In this document: positions 25,469 through 35,600 of the stretch, one piece after another | Layout: each line of letters starts with the position of its first letter | How positions within the stretch are numbered: the first letter of the stretch is position 1 | Source: an uncultured Acidimicrobiales bacterium | Lineage (GTDB): Bacteria > Actinomycetota > Acidimicrobiia > Acidimicrobiales > SZUA-35 | Assembly: GCA_937922785.1 (NCBI GenBank) | Contig: CALAJQ010000005.1 | Span: forward strand, 18,023 to 82,022 | Length of the DNA stretch: 64,000 bases | Direction: 5' to 3' | Position numbers and translations under genes: made by a program | Notes under the pieces: model-generated | Told to the model about the DNA's origin: nothing | Seen by the model: the letters and a program-made list of their open reading frames with translations, nothing else | Database searches by the model: none

Positions 25469-26044
25469 ATGGTCCTTCGACTGAACACCAAGAATCGGAA
25501 AGTCCGGATGGGCGCAGCCGCGCTTGCACTTGCAACTTTCGCAGGCGCCTGTGCCGCTGACTCCGAAGCCGATGTCGCCGTCGAAAGCCCGACGACCAGC
25601 GCACAATCTTCGGCTGCGCCTGAAACCGGTACTCAACTTCCGGCTCTCGAGCCAAGCGGCACGATCGATGGCAGTCAGCTTGACTGGGCCAGCCTTGAAG
25701 GTAAAGACGTGATGCTTTGGTTCTGGGCTCCGTGGTGACCAACTTGTAAACGAGAAGCCCCTGCGGTCGCAGAGGCGAACGAAATCTACGGTGATGATGT
25801 CCTGGTTATCGGCGTTGGTGGGCGTGGTACTGAAACCGACATGATGCGGTTCATTGATGACGGTGGTGTTGGTGGATTCCAGCACGCAGTTGATGGCGAT
25901 GATGCAACGATCTGGCAGGCGTTCGGCGTCTCAAGTCAGCCGGCGTTTGTATTCATCAACGACGACGGCACTATCGAAACCGTAAGAGGCGCCCTGGGTG
26001 AGTCGGGTATAGCCGAAAGGCTAGAGGCCCTAAAAGCCTCCTAA
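25469..26044 (+). CDS. Secreted thioredoxin-fold protein (MPT53/DsbE-like) with in-frame UGA (probable selenoprotein)
   Basis: A protein of about 191 residues if the TGA at 25736-25738 is decoded. The N-terminus is a signal sequence (RLNTKNRKVRMGAAALALATFAGACAAD), perhaps with a weak lipobox before Cys. A Ser/Thr/Glu linker and a thioredoxin-like domain follow. The active site reads F-W-A-P-W-[TGA]-P-T-C-K, so the TGA occupies the first, nucleophilic cysteine of WCPTC. Downstream the frame continues for 101 residues, REAPAVAEANEIYG...SSQPAFVFINDDG with the cis-proline loop, to TAA 26042-26044. It resembles mycobacterial MPT53 (WFWAPWC). Predicted role: extracytoplasmic thiol oxidoreductase with Sec90 and Cys93. 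A strong SECIS-like hairpin follows. Conventional gene calling would split this into two fragments. Confidence 0.87.
25757..25776 (+). promoter_or_regulatory. Candidate bacterial SECIS element
   Basis: The stem 25757-25764 pairs with 25769-25776 (GCC-C-CTGC with GCAG-A-GGC): seven base pairs with one C-A mismatch, closing the tetraloop GGTC. The loop begins 26 nt after the in-frame TGA and starts with GG, meeting the usual bacterial SECIS distance and loop rules. GGUC is also in the apical loop of the E. coli formate dehydrogenase SECIS. Confidence 0.78.
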
Positions 26045-26045
26045 T

Positions 26046-26117
26046 TCCGGCCGCACAAAGCGACACCGATAGGCGCTCCGGCCGCACAAAGCGACAAAGG
26101 CGACCAGTTGTGCGGCC
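26046..26117. terminator. Repeat and convergent terminator hairpin
   Basis: A 20-bp unit beginning TCCGGCCGCACAAAG occurs at 26046-26065 and 26077-26096. The second copy's GGCCGCACAA (26080-26089) forms a perfect 10-bp stem with TTGTGCGGCC (26108-26117), followed by AAAACC. It lies between the thioredoxin gene and the opposing tRNA-Ser, so it is probably a bidirectional terminator. A related GGCCGCA/TGCGGCC pair is at 61712-61749. Confidence 0.6.
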
Positions 26118-26165
26118 AAAACCGTTAAGTCCTTGACCGACAAGACCTGCACTGCAGGTCCGGCG

Positions 26166-26250
26166 CGGAGGAGGTGGGATTCGAACCCACGGTGAGTTTC
26201 CCCACACACGCTTTCCAAGCGTGCCGATTCGGCCGCTCTCGCACTCCTCC
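26166..26250 (-). tRNA. tRNA-Ser (anticodon GGA)
   Basis: On the minus strand the acceptor GGAGGAG (26250-26244) pairs with CTCCTCC (26173-26167) and the discriminator is G (26166). The anticodon stem-loop CACGC-TTGGAAA-GCGTG gives anticodon GGA (26214-26216). A long variable arm (GTGGGGAAACTCAC) is typical of class II serine tRNA. The T arm is GTGGG-TTCGAAT-CCCAC. CCA is not encoded. Confidence 0.96.
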
Positions 26251-26309
26251 ATTGCCCAAGAATTGCTTCCTGCGCAGTGTGGCAGGATAGCGGCGCTACA
26301 CTCGTTTGT

Positions 26310-26440
26310 CCGCCTGCGTTGGTAGGTGGTGGTCGGACCCTGTGCGATCAAAGCCCATGAACCGAGTCAGGACCGGAAGGTAGCAGCTCTCAGTGGACGC
26401 TTTGGTGCGCCGCAGATCGTCTGGCCGCCACCTCCGAGCG
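26310..26440 (+). ncRNA. ffs: Signal recognition particle RNA (4.5S type)
   Basis: The conserved domain IV is present at about 26366-26392: GTCAGGACCGGAAGGTAGCAGC, with the GGAA tetraloop and the asymmetric AGCAG side that binds Ffh. The ends can pair (GGTGGTGG near 26326 with CCGCCACC near 26425), giving a single long hairpin. A position near dnaX and a tRNA-Ser gene is common in bacteria. Exact ends are estimated, not measured. Confidence 0.8.
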
Positions 26441-26657
26441 CATGGCTCTTCAAAAATCGGTTTTGGCGGCCTGCGGAACCGAATGCGGGCTTGAGCACCG
26501 CCAGAATCGGGGAGGGTTTGTGTTGAACCTTGTCCACTTACTGCGCTCAGGAACCATAAATAGGTCTGAAGGACCTATTCCCGTATAGCACCTCAGCATT
26601 TTCACCCACTCTGTCGACAAGTAACAGCAAGTACCCGGGCGAACAAAGTGGGAAAGC

Positions 26658-29600
26658 ATGTCGAATGTGCGGTTTAAGAGATCTGGTGGGGGAGCGCTGT
26701 TTGCGGCCCTGTTGTTTGCGGCGACGGTTTCGGTAGTTCCGACTCCACTGCCCGCAGCTGCTGGGCCCGGTGAGGACTTCTCACTGGCGAAGTCAGACAA
26801 TGTCGGCGGCGAGGCGCTAATTGGCGAGAACGTTCGATACACGCTGACCGCAACTGGCAACCATTCGTCTGCCGCGCCCCTCTACAACCTTTCGTTCCGT
26901 GACGTTTTGCAGGTTGGCGTCGCGTTTGTGTCATCGGATCCCGCCCCCACCGAAGTCCTAGCGGACGTGCCCTCGCCCGGGCAGACCACCGTTATCTGGA
27001 CAAACGTTTCTGATCTTCCAGCCGGATCCGAATCGTCAATTTCGCTCCTTGTCGATACCAACCCTGACTTTGCTGGCGGAACCTCTGGCAGCGGAACCGT
27101 TCCCGTTGGCTCCACGATTACGAACAGCGCCCAGTCCGTAGCCAGTCTCGATCCCTTTGCCGTACCCGACTATGACCCCGCAACAGGAACCTTTACCACC
27201 GACTTTGATGGCAACGCTACGGCCAGTCATGACGTGGCGGTAATTCCGTTCCGAGTAACAAAGACCGGCACGGCCGAGCTGCTTCGCGGAGTTCATCAAA
27301 ACGGAATCGATGGGGGAGGGGGCACCATTGGTGATCTCTACACCATCGAGATCGAGAACAACCCCGACTACGCCACTAACAACGTCAGCCTGGTTGACAC
27401 CCTCCATCCTGGCCTTGAGTTCCTCGGTTGTGACGCTTACTACGGTGCCGACAATTCGAGCGCCGAAGAGTGGACGGGTTCTGGCCCAGTAGCTACAGGA
27501 ACATGTCCCGCGCCGGTTCAGACGCCAACGTCAGTTGACACTGGCCCCGCCGGAGAAACCATCGTCGACTGGGTTATTGGAAACATGGCGGGTGGCCAGA
27601 CCACCAATGTTGTTTACCAAGCAGGCATCCCGTTGTTGGCAAATGCTCCGTTCTCGGCACCGCCAGCCACCGCTGGTCTAACTCAGGGCCGAAACCTCGA
27701 TAACAACACCGGTGCCTCAACTGGTGAGCCAGACTCGACGCCTGGTGTGGCGCCGGAGTTGTTGACAGCTCCTGAGCAACTTCTTGACAACGTGGCAGCG
27801 GCTACAGGAACGTTCTCGCCAAACGGTGCGGTTTCGACTGTCAGCGACACGTTTAACACCGAAGCCGAAGACATCATCCTCGACAAGTCCATGGTCGGCG
27901 CCCTAAACCACGGGTCACTTGTAACGACCACTCTCACTATCAACACATCTGAGTACCGCGACTTCAACAACTTGGTGGTTCGTGACTTGCTGCCGTCGGC
28001 GTTGTGCTTTGTTGGCACCTTCAACTCTGATGTAACCCCTGGCGGATCAGACTGGGCAACAAATGACTGCCCCGGTGCAGGTTCAATTCAGTCGACGATC
28101 AATGGCGTGCCTACCGATGCCGCGCGAGTACAAGAGATCGCTGCCGGCGGCCCTTATGGAACCGGCCGCTTTGAGGTCGTGTGGGATTTTGCTGACGCTG
28201 ACAACGCTGCGCTTTCGAGCCTCGCCAGCGATGGCACGATGACCATTGGTTACACGTCAGTGGTTCGAGAGTTTTACAGAGGCGGCTTGGCGCAGCTTCC
28301 CGGCGAACCAGTGCTTGCCGGTGACTTCGTAACGAACGAAGCGGAAGTCTCGGGACCAGACATCGTTGCGAACCCAGCCGTGTTGGCCCCCGACGCCGCA
28401 GACCCCGACGGCGGATCAGACGGAGACACTGCATCATCTTCACTAGAAAACTCGAACCCCACAATCAACAAGAGAGTTGCGGCCAAGGCTGGCCCGCTTG
28501 CCAACGGCAGCAACGCAACGGGAGCTACCTGCGGTGCGTCTCATGGCGCGATCACTTGGTCTGAAGCCGACCCAGCGGCTGAAGCAGGCTTCGGTCCTGG
28601 CGACGTTACCTGCTTCGAACTTGCGGCTTCGTTTCCTAGCGACGCTACTTACGAAGGCACGACGATTCAGGATCTCTTACCCCCTGGCTATGAGTACATC
28701 CCGGGGTCAGCAACCCGTATTGATGCCACCGACACGTTGGTTGACACAACAGTTGTTGAGTCCCCTCAGGTCGTAACGTTCAACGTTGCTGGTTCGGGCG
28801 AAGTTGGCAACAACGGCAACGAGTTCCTTTGGGTGATCGCAGCAACCATCACCGATAACACCGAGGGCGAGGCGGCGGACATCAACGCGAACCTCCAGAA
28901 GCTGGTGCACAACAACAATGGCGGGCTGGTCTTCCAGCTACGTGACGCCACACCAGTCGAATGGGCAGAACCTCAAGTGATGATCGCGAAGGGCGTTGCC
29001 GACGTGGATGACGGCCCAGCTAACGGAGCCGACTTCGATGGATCGCTAAGCGGCGGATCAACTGCAGTAGAAGTAGTTGGCGGAAGCGTCGTGACTTACC
29101 GCGTCGACGTATGGAACACCGGTAACGCAGATGCACTGGCAACTGAAATCCAAGATGTCATCCCGACCGGAATTGACTGCGCGCAAATCTCAAATATCAG
29201 CAACGGCGGCTCTTGCAACACGGGCCGAATCACGTGGCCGGTGCAGACGATTCCGGCATCAATCGGTGGGGCCGACACCACCCCAGATGACCACACCACT
29301 GCCCCGCTCACCCTTACTTATGACCTCACAGTGCCCGGCGACGTTGGCCCAAGCGAAACGTTTACCAACACCGCGGGTGTGGCTACCTATCAGGCCGCAA
29401 CCAACACCACCGACTATGTCTACTACCCGGCTGGCAATATCGACCCAGCAAACACAGCACTGGAAAACACCGACGCCGCTGATGACCAAGCGTTCATCGA
29501 AACCCGCGGCATTGACATAACAAAGCTCCAGTGGTCTGGCATCGACGAAGCAGGAAACATCAGCCGCGGTGCGCTTGACTCAGCTCGCGACGACGCCACC

Positions 29601-32600
29601 ATCGGTGAGATCGTGCAATACCAAGTAACCGCCGTGGTTCCCGAAGGCACAACCGTCAACGACGCAGTTATCGAAGACGTCATCCCAACCGGCATGACCT
29701 ACTTCACCGGTATGGGCTTGTTTAACGGGACGGTCTCTGACCTTCAGCCGACGCTTACCGGTACCCCGGCGCCAGCTGGCGTGCTGGCCGAAAGCGGCGG
29801 CACGGTCACTTACACGTTCCCAACCCCATACGTAAACCCAGACGCCTCTGGTGATGACACAGTCACCATTACTTTCTACGCCATCGTCAACGATGTCTTG
29901 GGCAACGTCGCCGACACAGGCGGCAATCCGGCCGAGACCCGTCTGCGAAACGACGCAACCTTCGATTGGAATGACAGCGGAGGAAGTCCAGGTCCAACTC
30001 AGACATCAAACGTTGTTCGAACCGACGTTGTCGAACCGAACCCGCAGATCGAAAAGGTTCACGTTTCACCCGCTGGAGCTGAAGTGGATCCGGGCGGAAC
30101 CATCGATTACCAAATCACAGTCACGAACCCGAACGACATCAACAACGTTTCAGTTTCCCATGACGTGACCGTTGTTGACACCGTGCCTGTTGGGATCACA
30201 CCACTTGGCGCTGGCGCAGTAGGAGTAAACGCAGACGGTCAAACCGTTGAGCCAAACGGTGTTTGGTCTGAAACCAACCGCACGATCACATGGACCCCAG
30301 CCGAGGTTCCAGCGCTCAACTCTGTAGACCCCGACGCTTCAGTAGTCATTGCGTACCAAGCGACCGTCGACGACCCGGCCGTAAGCTCGGGAACCCTGAC
30401 CAACACCGCGGCGCTCACGGCCTACACGTTGGACCAAGATCTTGCCCCCACTGAAGATCCGAACGAAGCGGGCGCTCGCAGTTACACAGCTGACGACAGC
30501 GACTCAGTCACTGTTCCCAATCTCTCCGTTGCCAAGGACATCGAGCCCTTCAATGCCGGTGACGCCGCCGATGACAAAGCAACGTTTGTTGTAGGCGAAC
30601 CAGTTGAGTATGAGGTCACCGTTTCGATTCCCGACGGCACAGTCGCCTTCGATGCAACCATCTTTGATGAACTTCCGGCCTTCCTCGACTTCGACAGCTT
30701 CGGCTCAATCGTTGCCACACCAACGTGTGAAAAGTTCGACTCCGGCACGGGCGCAAGCAGCGGCGTTCCGTTAGTAGCTGGCGATGTTGAGACTTTCAAT
30801 CCGGTCGGCGCAGACGGTCAGTTGGTTGCGTGGTTCCTGGGCGACACAGTTGCCGTAGGCGCTTGTGAAATCACTGTCCAATACATCACCCATGTAAATT
30901 CCACTGCAGTTGACACCGATGATGTTTCTAACGCAGCAACTGTTGCCTGGAATGGCAGCGACCAAATTTCAGGGGACAACCCTGGTGCACTACCGGCGGG
31001 TTATGACTCACCGGGCGGCGCTAGCTGGACATCAACCGATGGCACCGCAAACGAAACGTTCACTGTGGTTGAACCACAGCTTGAGATAGATAAAGACGTC
31101 ACCGACGCAACTGGCGCCGCGCTGGCGAATCCTGCCTGTGACACCACGGCCGGAAACAACAATGCGGGCAGCGATGACGCCGATGGAACTTTGACCGATG
31201 GTTGTGACACCGCCTCAGGTGAGCAACTTCGCTACACAGTCACAGTTACGAACAGCGGTACGTCCGATGCTCATGATTCAGTCGTTGTTGACACCGTGCC
31301 AGCTGGTATCACTCCTTTGGATGCTCCCGGCGGTACGGCCGTGGCCACAAACGGAGCGACCGTCACCGGCAACTCTGGCTCGGTAGGCACATGGGATGAC
31401 TCAGCCCGCACGATCACCTGGCAGATCGCTGGCCCGATTGCAGTTGCTGGAACGGCCTCTGTTGACTATGACGCCGTCGTTGACTCTTCTGAGAACCTCG
31501 ATCGCGGCCAAGACCTCACCAACACGGTTGAGCCAACTGAGTACTACGCGTCCTCAGCCGCCGACCGCGCCCAGATAGTCGCCGACAATGCTGGCAACGA
31601 CGACATCCCGACCTATGGCAATGGCGCCGGAGCAACTAGAGGCGCTGTCACGCCAGATTCGGCAACTGTGGAAGTTCACTTCCCCGACCTATCGGTAGAC
31701 AAATCAGCAGGGCCCGGCCAGGACGTCACTGATGTCCGGCTTGACGAGTCGTTCACTTGGGTCATCACGATTACTAGCACGGATGCAACCGCAGCTGCCT
31801 ACAACGTTGAGGCTCAGGACATTCTGCCTGAAGGCTGGACCTACGACGTTGGCTCTGCCATTGTCACAACTCCCTATTCTTCCAGTCAGGTTGATCCAAC
31901 TTGTATTCCGTCAGCCGGAGTTTGCTCTGACCCAGCGGCCATGAACATTGAGCTCTTGACCTGGACCGACCTCATTGCCACCTCGGCACAACCGTTGAAC
32001 CCGACAGAACAAATTGTCATCACCTTTACTGCAACTCCACAGTCGGCCGCGCTAACTGCTGACCAGGCCACGGGCGAAGCTCGCACCGGCTATGAGGGTG
32101 GCGCAGGCTTTGCTCATACCAACAACGTTTCAGTTATTGCCGAAGACTCAACCGGCTCGTCAGTTTGCTGTGATCCGGACGGGCCGGGTCCAGACATCGC
32201 TCCTCGCTATCAGGACACCGATTCTGATGACGTGTTCATCGCCCGCGCCGATATCGAGGTTGCCAAGTCGATCGCACCGGTCGACGCCGATGGCGATCCA
32301 ATCAACGGTCCGTACTGGTTCGGTTCATTCGTCAACTACACAGTGACCGTCACCAACGCTGGGCCTGATGAGGCAACTGGCGTCGAACTGTCTGACGTTC
32401 TTGACCCAGCGGCTCTTGAGTTCGACTCGGTCGTCTTCGTGGATCAAGGCACATTTGATGACAGCACGAACTTGTGGGACGTGGGCACCGTTGCGAACGG
32501 CGAAACCTTCACTCTGACTTTGCGCACCCGTCTCGTGGGCCTTGGCTCGGTAACCAACATTGCGCAGAGCGCCGCTACCGATCAGTACGACTCTGACTCG

Positions 32601-35600
32601 ACCCCGGGCAACGACGCTGGGGCCGAAGACGATCAAAGCGAAGTGACAATTGAGGTAGTGCCAACAAGTCTTGGTGACTTCATCTGGCTTGACCTGAACA
32701 GCGATGGCGTTCAAGACGGTGACGAGCCCGGCATTCCTGATGTGCAAGTTGAGATCACCTGGCTGGATCCAGCCACCGGCGCTCCACAGAGCTACACCAC
32801 CACAACTGGAAGCGACGGGTCATACGGTGTGCCCCCTTCGGTTGGCCTACCTGCGGACACCGATATCACTGTCACCGTCAACACAGCTGCATCGCCTGAA
32901 CTTGCTGGCCTCGTTCAGACTTTCGATCGCGACGCCACACTTGACGACACAACCACTGAACAGGTTTCAGCTGGCGACACAACACTTCCCGGAACAGGCG
33001 CACTGGCCGACCTCGACTTCGACTTTGGCTATGCGCCGAACGGAACCCAGAGCATTGGTAACAAGGTTTGGTGGGACCAAAACAACTCGGCTGACGCAAC
33101 CGATGGCGCTGGCGAATACGGCCTTACCGGAATCGATGTAACAGCAACGTGGGCTGGTTGGGATGGCATCTTCGGCAACGGCGATGACCTCATGTTCATC
33201 GAAACAACAGTTGACGGTGACTACCTATTCAGCGACATTCCGCCGGGTGATTACCGAATCACCGTGGACACGTCAGACCTGCCTACGGGTCTGGACACCC
33301 AGACGTTTGATCAAGACGGCATCGCCACCGCAAACCTCGTAGAGGTCACCCTGGCTGCAGGTGAAGAGCGACTTGACGTCGACTTTAGCTACACCGGTCC
33401 TGGCAGCCTGGGCGACACCGTGTGGTTCGACCATGACGGCGACGGCACAATTGACGCCAACGAACCAGGCATCAGCGGTGTAACCGTCAATGCAACATGG
33501 GACGGCCCTGACGGAATCGCTGGCAACGCCGATGACGTTGTGCTCACAACCACGACCGACCTGAACGGCAACTACTCATTCGACAACTTGCCTTACGGTC
33601 AGTACGACGTAACTGTCGACACAGCCACTCTGCCGGGGGGCATGGCCCAGACCTTTGATGATGATGGGCTTGGAACAGCCAATACCTCAACCGCTGTTAT
33701 CGACGCTGCGAACCTCAGCAATGTTGATCAAGACTTTGGCTACAACGCATCCGGTTCAATCGGTGACATCGTCTTCTTTGATGTGGACGGAACTGAAGAC
33801 GACGGCGTTCCAGACGCTGGCGATGCGGTTCTGCCGAACATCGACGTGACGATCGTTTGGGCCGGTGCCGATGGCATCTTCGGCAACGCTGATGACTTCA
33901 GCTCGACCCAAACAACTGATGCATCGGGCAACTACCTGCTAGATGGTTTGCCTCAAGGTGACTACACAGTCACCGTTGACACAGCGACCTTGCCTACCGG
34001 CTTGAACGCAAGCACCTATGACGCTGACGGCACGGGAACGGCTGACACATCGGCGGTTACTCTTGATGCCGCTAACCCGGACAACTTGGATCAGGACTTC
34101 GCTTACACCGGCGCATCAAGTGGCCAGATTGGCGATCGGGTCTGGTTCGATCAGAACCTCGACGGCATACAAGACCCAGGTGAGGTGGGCTTCGACGGCG
34201 TCGAGGTGACCCTCGTGTGGTTCGGTCCCGACGGGATTGCTGGCAACGCCGACGACGTAACCCAAACCACGACCACCACCGGTGACGGCGACTACCTGTT
34301 TGACAACTTGCCTGAAGGTGACTTCTCGGTGACTGTCGACCCGGCAAGCTTGCCTGCCGGCCTCAACCAGACTTTTGATGCTGATGGCACTGCGACTGCG
34401 AACACTTCGCTAGTAACGCTGTCGCCAACCAGCCCTTCAAACCTCGATCAGGACTTCGGCTACGCAGGTGCCGGTTCAATCGGTGACACCGTCTGGTTTG
34501 ATATCGACAACTCTGGAACTGCAGCAGCAGACGCCGGCGAACCTGGGATTGCCGGTGTTGACGTGATCATCGTTTGGACTAACCCGCAAGGACCAGACGC
34601 CACGTTCACTGCAACTACCGACGCTGATGGCATGTACCTCGTGCCGAATCTGCCGGAAGGTTCATACACCGTCACCGTTGACACCGCTACTTTGCCTGGC
34701 GGCATGACGCAGACCTTCGACGTGGACGGCTTGGGCTCGCCCGATAGTTCCGCTGTTGTGCTCGACACAGCCAATCCAGACAATCTGGATCAGGACTTCT
34801 CATACACCGGTGTTGGTTCGCTTGGTGACACAATCTGGTTTGACCAAAACAACGACGGGGCTCCCGACCCTGCCGGTTCAGGCACCTTCGATGGCCAAGA
34901 TCAGGCACTATCTGGAGTCGATGTAACCGTCACTTGGGGTGGCTTCGATGGGATCGTCGGCGATGACCCTCTAACCACTGGGGTTGATGAGGCGGCTGAC
35001 GACGTTGTCTACCCCGCCACTACCGATGCCAATGGCGAATGGTTAGTTCCTAACTTGCCTCACGGCACCTATGAAGTAACCGTCGACCTTGCAACCTTGG
35101 CACCTGGCATCACGGTGGAAACCTATGACGACGACGGCGTCGCAACCCCAAGCGAGAGCACAGTGGTTCTCGACGGCGTCACCCCGGATAACCTCGACCA
35201 GGACTTCTCCTACACCGGAGCTGGTTCAGTTGGCGGCCCAATCTGGGTTGATCTTGACGGCGACGGAGTCATCGGCCCCGACGAAGTTCCAATCGCTGGC
35301 GTGACAGTTCAGGTTTCTTATCCCGGTCCGAATGGAACAGTGATTACTACCACCGCTGTGACCGGTGCCGACGGCACGTACCTTGTGGAGCACTTGCCGT
35401 TCGACGTGCCAATCACGGTCACTGTTGACACTGCAACTCTTCCCGCTGGCTTGCAGGAGACCTTCGATGATGACGGCATAGCGACCGCTCACACATCAGA
35501 AGTAACCCTCACCCCCGCTGATCCGGATCAGCTCGATCAAGCCTTTGGCTACAACGGCGCTGGCTCCATTGGTGACACTGTCTGGATTGACCGTGACAAC

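Noticed and set aside
25736..25738. A genetic code with TGA as tryptophan
   Set aside because: TGG is used for Trp throughout, and TGA terminates several genes directly at the next start codon (for example 4043-4045 and 63544-63546).
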